A stretch of DNA of 37,818 bases from Candidatus Gastranaerophilales bacterium (GCA_947624665.1 CANQLK010000003.1:1-37818), one strand, 5' to 3'; shown: positions 8,095 to 16,143, counted from the first letter of the stretch. Translations and numbers: made by a program. Notes: generated by a model not told the origin, from the sequence alone.

Positions 8095-9577
8095 TCAATT
8101 TAAAATATCATACATTTTGCGGAAATCATTTTGCTCTAATTCTTCTTCGCTAAAACTTCCGCCAATGTCATAAAACTGTTTCATAGCTTCTTCTTTTGTT
8201 GTACATATTATATATTTATCGGTTTTTATATTATATATATTTTTTAAGTATCTGTTTGGTTCATTAAAAATATTAATTTCATCACAAAGAATATATATAG
8301 GATTGTTTGTATATATAGATGTCATCATTATTTTTTCATTCATATATACTTCCTGCCTACACTCAATTATATCTTTTTGAATTAATGCCAGTTTATTAAG
8401 TACAACATTTTTATTTGTGCCATATATTTTATAAACATCAAAAAATATTACAACTATTAATAATATCTTTATAAAAACATTGCTGTTTTTACATAAATTT
8501 CCGATAAAAAGACAAATAACCGAGCTAAGGAACATAAAAAAACAAAAATGATAAAAAGGTTCCATTACCCAAAATTTGCTTTCGCCAAAAGTTCTTCCTG
8601 CTGCAATCAATGTAAAGAAATATGCCATCATCCCTATTACAGGCATTATAAATATGAAACTGTTTAATATAGCATTTGTAATTTTTTCTTTATCCCATAC
8701 CACATTTTTTACAATGTCACCCAAGAGAAGTATAAATATCAGTTTATATATATTCAAATATCTTTCAATAACATAAAAATAATATTCTTTTAGGAACGGA
8801 ATAAAATTATTAATTATATCCGAAGCTGATTTTGAGTGCCGCCAGGAAACTTCTATCCAAAATCCGGGACACAATACCATACAAAGAAATCCTATAAAAT
8901 ACGACATTAAAATCGGAGTTGTTGTTTTATTAAAAAATATACCGTTTGTTTTTGAAAAAGAGAATTTGTTTTTAAAAAGAAATAAAAAGTATAATAAAAA
9001 TAATGAAACTAATATGGTATAGGTAGCTGCCTGAGTTGAATTTCCTGCACAAAAGAATTTTACTTGTTTTATTTATTTCGGGAATTCTTTTTTCATCAAT
9101 ATAAATAACAATGTATTTGTATACAAAAAGTAAAAAGGTTAAAGCGAATACCATTGCAAGTACATAACCGTATTGAAAGGAGAATAGTGTAAAATAAAAA
9201 ACACTATTTTCATTTAAACCATTTAAATATTGATAAAAAAATATGCCCGCAAAAGTCCATAAAGAAGCATATATTATCGGATTTCTGTCTTTTAAACAAT
9301 AAAACATGGAAGATATTGTAAATAACAAAGAAAGGATTATAATATATCCAAACAAACCTATGGTATTTGCGGCATTTTGAAAATGTATTCCAAGCAATTT
9401 TGGTATATATACAGCAACTACTCTGGAAATAAAATTGCAGACATATCTTCCGTTTTCTTCTCTCCACAGCGGGTATGAATCCAATGTAGAATTTAAGTCA
9501 TCAACATCAAAAAAGCATAAATGCGATAAAACAGGTTTTAACAGCCAATATAAAAGAGCACTTCCCAAAAGAACCAC
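8095..9577 (-). pseudogene. Broken tandem paralogue of the GT-C-like membrane protein (17-bp deletion)
   Basis: The sequence matches the intact neighbour at 6417-8033 from end to end (CFFDVDDLNSTLDS, GRYVCNFISR, EINKTSKILLC, then LCPGFWIEVSWRHSKS and the hydrophilic tail). The two halves are in different frames. At 9048-9054 a single CACAAAA replaces what in the intact copy is CACAAAA, ten bases, CACAAAA (7445-7468), so 17 bp are gone. The frame breaks after KILLC and resumes with CAGNSTQAATYTIL. The 5' end also looks decayed: the frame is open to about 9643 without an ATG, and the GTG at 9577 lies inside the first membrane helix. The middle of the gene is still very similar to its neighbour at the DNA level, so the duplication or gene conversion is recent. 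No full-length product is expected. Confidence 0.85.
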
Positions 9578-9697
9578 TAATAGAATAAGTATATCTTTAT
9601 ATCTTTTATTTATATTCTTTTTCTTTAAACAAAAATTCTTGTATTAATATAAAATATATAATAATATAAATTTCATAATATCATAAAAAAAGAACAG

Positions 9698-11146
9698 ATG
9701 AATATGAAAAAAATAATGTTAATATATCCGCCGGGGCGGTCTTTTCAAAGGGGAGAAGAAAGATGTCAAATCGATATAGATTCTTCTGCTGCCAATACAC
9801 ATAGACCTTGTAACGATTTGGGATATATGGCAGCAATTCTGAAAAAGTCAAATTACAGTGTTTTTTTAAGAGATTATCAAGGGGAAAATGCTTTATTAAA
9901 AGACTTATTGGATGATATAAACAAAGAATCTCCGAATTTTATTTTTTTAAGTATAACTAACGGAAGTATTTTAGATGATTTAAAAATTGTCAAAAAAATA
10001 AAAGAAACAAAACCCGATATAACCGTAGTTTTAAAGGGAGCATTATTTTTTAATCCTGAGGAAAGACTTTTCCGTGAATTAGATTATTTAGAAAATGTCG
10101 ATTACCTTATTGGCGGAGAACCTGAATTTATAACAGGTCCTTTAGTTAATGCTCATTATAAAGATAAAACTTTATTAAAAAATATTCAGGGTATTTCTTA
10201 CAAAGAAAACGGCAAATGGGTCAGCAATTATCTTAAAGATTTTTGCGATGATTTAGACAGCCTGCCTTTTCCTGACAGAAGTTTAATGAAGAATGAACTG
10301 TATATAAATCCCGAAACAAACAGACAAATGGCTAGTATTACTACGGCAAAAGGCTGCTGCTTCTCTTGTAAATATTGTTTATCGTCTATAATATCAGGGA
10401 AAAAAGTCAGGGAACGTTCTACAAACAGTATTTTTGAAGAAATAAAAGAATGTTTTTTTAAATACGGGATAAAAGACTTTTTCTTCCGTTCGGACACTTT
10501 TACCGTAAACAGGCAAAAAGTTATTGATTTATGCAATTTAATCATAAATTCCGAGTTAAACGGCAAAATCAACTGGGTTGCAACTACAAGGGTTGATACT
10601 ATTGATGAAGAAATGCTTAGATTAATGAAAAAATCAGGATGTTCATTGCTTTCTATCGGGTTTGAATCGGGCAGCGACGAATCTTTAAAGCTAATGAAAA
10701 AGAATACAAGTACATGGCAAAATCTTAAAGTCGCTAAACTTTGCAAGAAATACGGTATAAAAATATTCGGTCATTTTCTTGTCGGGTTTGACTGGGAGGA
10801 TGAACGCCACCTTGAGCTTACTAAAAAACATATTTTTGATATTGATGCCGATTACATTGAAGTATCAATTGTTACACCCTATTATCGTACGGAAATTTAT
10901 GAAGAATTAATTCAGTCTAAAAACATCATGCCTGATATTTTAGGGTTTGACTCATACGGGCATGTATTAAATCATTATTCAAAATTATCGGCTGACACAT
11001 TACAGCATTATAGGAAGCAGGTATTAAGGGAGTTTTATTTGCGTCCCAAATACATAATAAGGTGTTTAATGAGAATAAAATCATTATCGGTATTAAAAAA
11101 TTATATACATTATGGGATGAAGATGATAAAAAATACTCTGTTTTAG
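9698..11146 (+). CDS. B12-binding-type radical SAM protein
   Basis: A radical SAM enzyme: it uses a [4Fe-4S] cluster and SAM to make a 5'-deoxyadenosyl radical. The cluster motif C-x3-C-x2-C is at Cys220, Cys224 and Cys227 (KGCCFSCKYC). Residues 1-160 form a Rossmann-like N-terminal domain of the cobalamin-binding type found in BchE/HpnP/HpnR-like proteins (IMLIYPPG, then LGYMAAILKKSNY), but I see no clear DxHxxG, so cobalamin binding is uncertain. Later motifs are FFFRSDTFTVN, SIGFESGSDESL and HFLVGFDWED, typical of the radical SAM barrel. Substrate unknown. It is transcribed divergently from the glycan cluster, so modification of a lipid or sugar precursor is possible, but that is a guess. 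ATGs at 9698 and 9704 are equally plausible starts. Tandem repeats begin just after its stop. Confidence 0.85.
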   Translation: MNMKKIMLIYPPGRSFQRGEERCQIDIDSSAANTHRPCNDLGYMAAILKKSNYSVFLRDYQGENALLKDLLDDINKESPNFIFLSITNGSILDDLKIVKKIKETKPDITVVLKGALFFNPEERLFRELDYLENVDYLIGGEPEFITGPLVNAHYKDKTLLKNIQGISYKENGKWVSNYLKDFCDDLDSLPFPDRSLMKNELYINPETNRQMASITTAKGCCFSCKYCLSSIISGKKVRERSTNSIFEEIKECFFKYGIKDFFFRSDTFTVNRQKVIDLCNLIINSELNGKINWVATTRVDTIDEEMLRLMKKSGCSLLSIGFESGSDESLKLMKKNTSTWQNLKVAKLCKKYGIKIFGHFLVGFDWEDERHLELTKKHIFDIDADYIEVSIVTPYYRTEIYEELIQSKNIMPDILGFDSYGHVLNHYSKLSADTLQHYRKQVLREFYLRPKYIIRCLMRIKSLSVLKNYIHYGMKMIKNTLF

Positions 11147-11254
11147 CGGCGACGGCGAAGCGTGTGAGATTGTATCCGAGCGAGTCTTTGCTGAAATTTA
11201 GATTTTCATTATTCGTAATTCGAAGCTGACGTAATTAAATTATTTTTTAATATT

Positions 11255-11427
11255 AAATAAAAAAGAGAAATTGGATAACGGATACTTCGCTTCTATTTTA
11301 CTAAATTCAACCTAAGGCTTCGTAACTCACCGATTTCATCGGTTCAAACAGACGAAGCCTTGACGTTGTTTCATTAAGTAAACTTACGAAGCTCCGTATA
11401 TGTTCTCCAATTCCTCTTTTTTTATTT
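11255..11427. repeat. Imperfect palindromic element, copy 1 (MITE-like)
   Basis: Bounded by near-perfect inverted ends: AAATAAAAAAGAGAAATTGG on the left, and on the right the complement of AAATAAAAAAAGAGGAATTG. Inside is a second inverted repeat, AGGCTTCGT (11315-11323) with ACGAAGCCT (11352-11360), enclosing a hairpin CCGAT-TTC-ATCGG (11330-11342). The whole segment could fold as a long hairpin in RNA or a cruciform in DNA. No transposase and no clear target-site duplication are visible. Confidence 0.7.
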
Positions 11428-11695
11428 CAAAATTTTTTAAATTCAAAATTATGAAAGAATAAAAAAAATAATTTTAATTTAAGTCAGCTCTAATGGAGAA
11501 TAATAGAAAATCTTATTGAAGAAACAGCAAGACGAGCACTGTTTGAACGGAGCAACGCAAAGCGAATTATTGAGCCGTCAGGCGAAATCAATGAGCCTGA
11601 ATTTGAAGCGGAGCGAGTTTGCGAGTCTTTGCTGAAATTTAGATTTTCATTATTCGGAATTCGAAGCTGACGTAATTAAATTATTTTTTAATATT

Positions 11696-11867
11696 AAATA
11701 AAAAAGAGAAATTGTCGAACGGATACTTCGCTTCTATTTTACTAAATTCAACCTAAGGCTTCGTAACTCCCGATTTCATCGGTTCAAACAGACGAAGCCT
11801 CGACGTTGTTTCATTAAGTAAACTTACGAAGCTTCGTATATGTTCTCCAATTCCTCTTTTTTTATTT
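11696..11867. repeat. Imperfect palindromic element, copy 2
   Basis: Same element as at 11255-11427, one base shorter in the centre (CTCCCGAT instead of CTCACCGAT). It retains the 9-bp AGGCTTCGT/ACGAAGCCT arms and contains a perfect 14-bp palindrome TACGAAGCTTCGTA, which copy 1 has with one mismatch. Confidence 0.7.
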
Positions 11868-12135
11868 CAAAATTTTTTAAATTCAAAATTATGAAAGAAT
11901 AAAAAAAATAATTTTAATTTAAGTCAGCTCTAATGGAGAATAATAGAAAATCTTATTGAAGAAACGGCAAGACGAGCACTGTTTGAACGGAGCAATACAA
12001 AGCGAATTATTGAGCCGTCAGGCAAAATCAATGAGCCTGTATTTGAAGCGGAGCGAGTTTGCGAGTCTTTGCTGAAATTTAGATTTTCATTATTCGGAAT
12101 TCGAAGCTGACGTAATTAAATTATTTTTTAATATT

Positions 12136-12307
12136 AAATAAAAAAGAGAAATTGTCGAACGGATACTTCGCTTCTATTTTACTAAATTCAACCTAAGGCT
12201 TCGTAACTCCCGATTTCATCGGTTCAAACAGACGAAGCCTCGACGTTGTTTCATTAAGTAAACTTACGAAGCTTCGTATATGTTCTCCAATTCCTCTTTT
12301 TTTATTT
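12136..12307. repeat. Imperfect palindromic element, copy 3
   Basis: Essentially identical to copy 2. It lies about 60 bases from the 3' end of the convergent M20 peptidase gene, so it could also act as a 3' structural element or terminator for transcripts from either side. Confidence 0.7.
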
Positions 12308-12366
12308 CAAAATTTTTTAAATTCAAAATTATGAAAGAATAAAAAAACAATAAACCTTTTGTCACT

Positions 12367-13608
12367 TTAAGAATTAAATACTCTAAAGATTTCTTTTAAA
12401 AATTCATAGCCTTTTATATAAGAGATATAGTCAATCTGCTCATCAGCCGAGTGCATATTAAATACGTCAGCAAGTCCTATTAAAACGGGTTTTAGTTTTT
12501 TACCGTGCTTGTTATTATTGTTCGCATATATATGAGTTTCGGCACCTGCGTGGAATGAAGATACATCCAATTTAAGTTTTAAGTTTTCGCCTGCTTTTTT
12601 ACAAACCTCAACCAAAGTTTCATCACTGCTTTTTTCAAACGGCGGCAAATGTTCAGATGTTTCCATTTTCGCAATTGCAAGATTTTCGTATTTTTTATTA
12701 AAATTATCAACCGTTAATTGTATTTCCCGAATTAATTTATTTTCATACTCTTTACTTGAGCTTCTTATTGAATATGCGGCGCCTGCTTTTATATTAATTA
12801 CGTTTGTAACCGCTTTATCTATTATCGTATCAATAAACTCGGAGGATTTAATATTATTTTCTTTAATATAATTAACGGCGGTTTCAATACCTCCCCCTGT
12901 AATTACACCAAGATTTATTGAAGTAATAACCCCGAATTCATCTTGTTTATATACACCTTGAGGTATATCATTAACCAATTCCGCTATTAATTTAGCGGCA
13001 TTTAGTCTTGTTTTATCGGCGATATCGATACCCGAATGACCACCCTTTAAGGTTTTAACTTTTATGACCAGTTTAGTATAACCTGCACCCGATATTTGCA
13101 CCTGACCTAATTTATCGGCATCCATTACAAGAATGTATTCTGAATTTATTTCATTCATTTTAACGTTATGAATACCGGTCATATTTTGTTCTTCGTCACG
13201 GGTAAAGGTAATTTCAAGTCCGCCGTGTTTAAAGTCTTTGTTTTTTGAGAGTTCAACTGCAAGATTAACTGCGGCTGCAACTCCTGCTTTGTCGTCAGCA
13301 CCTAAGGTTCTTGTTTTGTCAGTTTCTATTATATTTCCGTTTAACCTGATGTTAACGGGAGAATCATCCCCCACTACATCCATGTGCGAGCTTAACATTA
13401 AAGATTTTTTGCTTGAATTCGTAGCGGGAATGTATGCTCTAATGTTTCCATAGTCATCCTTTCGGGCTTCTATATTGTTATTCTTAAATATTTCCAATAT
13501 TTTATCAGTAACTTTTTCTTCTTTCAAAGAAGGCGAAGGTATTTCAGCCAATGTGCAAAACAAATCGACAAGTGTATTTTCTTTTCTGAGTTCATTTATA
13601 TTATCCAT
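12367..13608 (-). CDS. M20-family metallopeptidase, tripeptidase T-like
   Basis: Cytoplasmic two-zinc aminopeptidase of the PepT-like group, probably trimming small peptides. Metal-binding residues are visible in order: SSHMDVV (His75, Asp77), TLGADDKAG (Asp105), TRDEEQNMTG (catalytic Glu139 and metal Glu140), VMDAD (~162-165) and a late FHAGAETHIYA. GGHSG marks the dimerisation/lid domain inserted in the middle. The 413-aa length fits PepT and PepT-like proteins; the exact substrate (tripeptides, or a PepT-2 type) cannot be read. The start ATG has a strong AAGGAG six to seven bases upstream. It is divergent from the ribbon-helix-helix gene and convergent with the repeat array. Confidence 0.9.
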   Translation of the reverse strand: MDNINELRKENTLVDLFCTLAEIPSPSLKEEKVTDKILEIFKNNNIEARKDDYGNIRAYIPATNSSKKSLMLSSHMDVVGDDSPVNIRLNGNIIETDKTRTLGADDKAGVAAAVNLAVELSKNKDFKHGGLEITFTRDEEQNMTGIHNVKMNEINSEYILVMDADKLGQVQISGAGYTKLVIKVKTLKGGHSGIDIADKTRLNAAKLIAELVNDIPQGVYKQDEFGVITSINLGVITGGGIETAVNYIKENNIKSSEFIDTIIDKAVTNVINIKAGAAYSIRSSSKEYENKLIREIQLTVDNFNKKYENLAIAKMETSEHLPPFEKSSDETLVEVCKKAGENLKLKLDVSSFHAGAETHIYANNNNKHGKKLKPVLIGLADVFNMHSADEQIDYISYIKGYEFLKEIFRVFNS

Positions 13609-13699
13609 AATAATTCTCCTTAAATATAATTATAGACTATATTTAACAAATAGTATATAATATATGAAAGAGGATATAGGAATAAGGAATATAGAAGCT

Positions 13700-13888
13700 A
13701 TGGCTAAAGTATTGTTATCTGTCCCTGAAAAATTTTTAAATAAGATTGATGAAATGGCAAAAAATGAACAGCGCACACGCAGCGAACTGATTAGAGAAGC
13801 ATTAAGAGCATATATGAAAAAGAATATAATGTTCGATTCAAAAAAAATCAATTCCGATGCTGAGCTGTTAAATAGCATGTTGGATTAG
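13700..13888 (+). CDS. Ribbon-helix-helix (CopG/ParD-like) DNA-binding protein, orphan
   Basis: A 62-aa ribbon-helix-helix protein: MAKVLLSVPEKFLNKIDEMA forms the beta strand and first helix, and NEQRTRSELIREALRAYMKK is the second helix with the usual R-S-E-L-I-R-E-A-L core. Such proteins bind DNA as dimers and are often antitoxins or autorepressors. An upstream in-frame ATG at 13664 is less likely: it has no RBS, and TATAAT at 13656-13661 would place the transcription start inside it. The ATG at 13700 has AGAAG close by. No toxin gene (RelE/ParE or MazF type) follows; the next gene is a lytic transglycosylase, so I call it an orphan regulator. It is divergent from the M20 peptidase, which it might control (inference). 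Confidence 0.8.
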   Translation: MAKVLLSVPEKFLNKIDEMAKNEQRTRSELIREALRAYMKKNIMFDSKKINSDAELLNSMLD

Positions 13889-14012
13889 ATTTATAATTAT
13901 ATTTCATATTCATCATTTAATAAAGTTAAACGAACCGTGTCTTGAATTTTTATTTTTATGTTGTAGAATCAAATTAACTTCTAAAGCGTGATAAATAAAC
14001 CAGAGGATTTAC

Positions 14013-14606
14013 ATGGCTCGAAAAGTATTAATAATATTAATAGTAACTTGTTTTACGATAATTAATTTTTTAGCCGAAGCGAAAGCGGAAGCCGTTTCGA
14101 ATATAACAATAAAACAGTTGATAGTGAAACATTCAATAGAAATGGGGTTGGATCCTGCACTTGCACTAAGTATAGCGAAGGCGGAATCAGGTTTCAGCAA
14201 TGAAAAAAGAAGCAAATACGGTGCTGTAGGAGTTTTCCAGTTAATGCCCGCAACCGCAAAAAGGATGGGATATAACCCGTATCATTTACACGACAATATC
14301 AAAGGCGGTATTGAATACTATAAAAAAATGTATAAAATGTTCGGTTCAACCGAACTTGCTCTTGCAGCATATAATGCAGGTCCGGGGAATGTAAAGAAAT
14401 ACAATGGTATTCCGCCGTTTGGCGAAACAAAAAAGTTTGTTGCTTCCATTATAAGCAACTATAACAAACTAAAAGTAAATCCCGATCCTGCAATTTCACA
14501 ATACAAAAATTCAATAAAAGAAATTAATAACAAAATATCGGAAGAAGATTTTAGAATGCAGCAGGATGCAATTCTAAACGATTATCTTTCCAACCAAGGA
14601 ATTTAA
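14013..14606 (+). CDS. Lytic transglycosylase, SLT domain, exported
   Basis: Cleaves the MurNAc-GlcNAc bond of peptidoglycan in the periplasm. Residues 1-26 are a signal peptide (Lys-Arg start, then VLIILIVTCFTIINFLA, cut probably after AEA). The SLT domain follows: the catalytic Glu58 in KAESGFSN, then SKYGAVGVFQLMPATAKRMG, NIKGGIEYYKKMYKMF and the AAYNAGPGNV motif. At 197 aa it is a small, single-domain enzyme. The start has GAGGA five to seven bases upstream. The Nudix-family gene starts two bases after its stop, so the two are probably cotranscribed and coupled. Confidence 0.93.
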   Translation: MARKVLIILIVTCFTIINFLAEAKAEAVSNITIKQLIVKHSIEMGLDPALALSIAKAESGFSNEKRSKYGAVGVFQLMPATAKRMGYNPYHLHDNIKGGIEYYKKMYKMFGSTELALAAYNAGPGNVKKYNGIPPFGETKKFVASIISNYNKLKVNPDPAISQYKNSIKEINNKISEEDFRMQQDAILNDYLSNQGI

Positions 14607-14608
14607 GA

Positions 14609-15289
14609 ATGTTTCAGGAAATAAAGACACACGAAATAACAACCGACGTAGTAATTTTTACGATTAAAGAGAATAAACTTCAAGTATTGCTTGTAAAACG
14701 TGCAAATGAACCGTTTAAAGGAAGATGGGCAATCCCCGGAGGTTTTATAAGATTATCAGAGAACCTAGACAGTGCGGCTTTAAGAATACTGAAAGAAAAA
14801 ACAAACGTAGATAACATATATCTTGAACAATTATATACCTTCGGTGACCCGTTAAGGTACCCGAGTTCAAGGGTTATTACCTGCGCATACTTCGCATTAA
14901 TAAGAAGCGATGATATTAAATTATCTTTTGATAATTCACAAGGTATAACAGAGGTTCAATGGCATGAAGTATATAACCTTCCCACTTTGGCTTTTGACCA
15001 TAAAGAAATTATTGAATATTCCATAAAAAGAATGAGAGAGCGATTGGAATTCTGCCCGATTGCATTCCAACTGCTGCCTGAAAAGTTTACACTTACGGAA
15101 CTTCAAAAATCTTATGAACTTATTCTTGATATGAAGCTTGACAAAAGGAATTTCCGTAAAAAAGTTTTAACAGGTTCAATTCTTAAAGAATTAAACGAGT
15201 TTACAAAAGTGGGTTCAAAACGCCCTGCAAGATTATATTCTTTTGATAAAATAACGCTAAACTCAAAGAGAGGAAGCTTTTTCTCGTAA
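14609..15289 (+). CDS. Nudix-domain protein with C-terminal winged helix (NrtR-like regulator)
   Basis: N-terminal Nudix fold (residues ~10-140) plus a C-terminal winged-helix domain (~150-226, with FTLTELQKSYELILD and the NFRKKVLTG recognition part), the layout of NrtR-type regulators that sense ADP-ribose or related compounds. The Nudix box begins normally (PGGFIRLSENLDSAALR) but continues ILKEKTN where hydrolases have REL-x-EE-x-G, so the metal-binding glutamates are mostly gone. The protein is therefore probably a ligand-binding repressor, not a hydrolase. No NAD-biosynthesis gene is adjacent, so its regulon lies elsewhere. It sits two bases behind the lytic transglycosylase and its stop abuts that of the convergent gene. 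Confidence 0.85.
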   Translation: MFQEIKTHEITTDVVIFTIKENKLQVLLVKRANEPFKGRWAIPGGFIRLSENLDSAALRILKEKTNVDNIYLEQLYTFGDPLRYPSSRVITCAYFALIRSDDIKLSFDNSQGITEVQWHEVYNLPTLAFDHKEIIEYSIKRMRERLEFCPIAFQLLPEKFTLTELQKSYELILDMKLDKRNFRKKVLTGSILKELNEFTKVGSKRPARLYSFDKITLNSKRGSFFS

Positions 15290-15532
15290 TTAGGCTTCAA
15301 TAAACAATTTTCTGCCGACAATATTGGGTTTTCCGTTAATATAGCCTGCAAAATATCCGCCTTTTACGGGTTTATTAACACCATAGGTTCTGCCGCCGTA
15401 GCTGCTTTGCTGCATAAACGGATTTGCAAACGGATTATTATTGCTGACAACAGAAGAAGAAGCACCGGTAAGCGCATTTGCACTCGGAGCATACAACACT
15501 TGAGATATCATATTTTTTAATCCGTTTATCAT
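15290..15532 (-). CDS. Hypothetical protein, 80 aa, Asn/Gly/Pro-rich
   Basis: Unrecognised small protein. The first ~20 residues (MINGLKNMISQVLYAP) form an amphipathic helix; the middle is low-complexity (Ser/Asn, NPFANPFMQQ); the last 30 residues (GGYFAGYINGKPNIVGRKLF) look like a compact conserved beta-type motif. No signal peptide or membrane segment. AGGA lies 8-12 bases before the ATG, which supports a real start. It is convergent with the Nudix gene, with stop codons directly abutting. Confidence 0.65.
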   Translation of the reverse strand: MINGLKNMISQVLYAPSANALTGASSSVVSNNNPFANPFMQQSSYGGRTYGVNKPVKGGYFAGYINGKPNIVGRKLFIEA

Positions 15533-15822
15533 AATTCGGTTCCTTTTTTACATACCCTTTTATTTATAATGTTTTTTTTAAAATTGTCATTAATTATATC
15601 AATTCTAATTATTTTTTCTTTTTAATAAAAAAAAATCATACAAATATAGTATATTTATGTTAATAAAAATTTCAATCCGGGTTTAAACAAATAATTATTC
15701 GGGAACAACAACTATATACCTTTAAAGATAAATAAATATAAGTAAAAGCATTAATATAAAAAAATAAATAGCCTATAAGGAAAAAGAGCGCCTGCTTTTA
15801 AAGTTCAGGTATAAGTAAGAAG

Positions 15823-15891
15823 ATGATTTATACGCTGATTTATTTGTATATTTTTGCACTGATATTTATTTGCAAAATTAAGGCAACGTAA
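15823..15891 (+). CDS. Possible 22-aa hydrophobic peptide
   Basis: MIYTLIYLYIFALIFICK followed by IKAT: one membrane-length hydrophobic segment ending in a basic tail, the general look of type I toxin peptides or small membrane regulators. The only upstream signal is AAGAAG touching the ATG, which is poor spacing. In AT-rich DNA such frames arise by chance, so this is a weak call. Confidence 0.2.
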   Translation: MIYTLIYLYIFALIFICKIKAT

Positions 15892-16067
15892 TATAATAGG
15901 CACAAAATAAAAATAATAGAATAATTTTCCCATACTCGTAAACGTCAAAATACAATATTAATAACAAAATATACCTATGGCAAGACATAGGCACAATAGC
16001 TGTTTTCGTGTAAATACTTCATTCGGATGGTATTTAAACAGTGCTGTATGTTAATTTTGTAAAATTC

Positions 16068-16096
16068 TTGACGGATTATATAAAAAATTATATAAT
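16068..16096 (+). promoter_or_regulatory. Sigma-70 promoter of the prepilin gene
   Basis: TTGACG, a 17-base spacer, then a perfect TATAAT. It predicts transcription from about 16103 and a leader of about 40 bases before the ATG at 16144. The leader contains AAAGG about 12 bases before the start. Confidence 0.75.
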
Positions 16097-16143
16097 CGAT
16101 TGGTATTTGGAAAATACTAAAAAATGAAAGGTTTAGAAAAATT

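Larger units (their letters stand above)
11180..12346. repeat. Tandem array of a ~440-bp intergenic unit, about 2.6 copies
   Basis: Three copies begin with GCGAGTCTTTGCTGAAATTT at 11180, 11621 and 12061, so the period is 441 then 440. The third copy stops at about 12346 after roughly 286 bases. Copies 2 and 3 share variants against copy 1 (for example ATTGTCGAAC against ATTGGATAAC, and AGCTTCGTAT against AGCTCCGTAT), so the newest duplication produced copies 2 and 3. Each full unit contains a ~172-bp imperfect palindrome and a ~190-bp spacer bounded by GTCAGCT and AGCTGAC (11483-11671). The spacer is less AT-rich and has an open phrase (ARRALFERSNAKRIIEP...) without start signals; I regard it as non-coding. 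The array fills the 1.2-kb gap between the radical SAM gene and the M20 peptidase. Confidence 0.9.
15533..16143. other. 610-bp intergenic region upstream of the prepilin gene
   Basis: Very AT-rich and without a long frame. It holds a 22-codon hydrophobic ORF (15823-15891), a small hairpin CCTATG-GCAAGA-CATAGG (15974-15991) without a T-run, and a good sigma-70 promoter at 16068-16096. The rest shows no structure I can name. A small RNA is possible but not demonstrable by eye. Confidence 0.5.

Noticed and set aside
10228-10746. 172-aa minus-strand ORF inside the radical SAM gene
   Set aside because: Antisense shadow of a clear coding frame; Ser/Phe/Leu-rich without motif or RBS.
11330-11360. 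tRNA-like T-arm (GGTTCAAAC) in the repeat
   Set aside because: No acceptor stem, anticodon arm or CCA context; the bases belong to the palindrome.
11520-11665. Protein-coding gene in the repeat spacer (ARRALFERS... frame)
   Set aside because: No start codon with RBS, the phrase occurs identically in a tandem non-coding repeat, and the period is not a multiple of three.
11180-12346. CRISPR-like array
   Set aside because: The repeat unit is 440 bp and the segments between palindromes are themselves repeated, not unique spacers; no cas genes are present.
13664-13699. Longer N-terminus of the ribbon-helix-helix protein
   Set aside because: The TATAAT at 13656-13661 would start transcription downstream of this ATG, and no ribosome-binding site precedes it.
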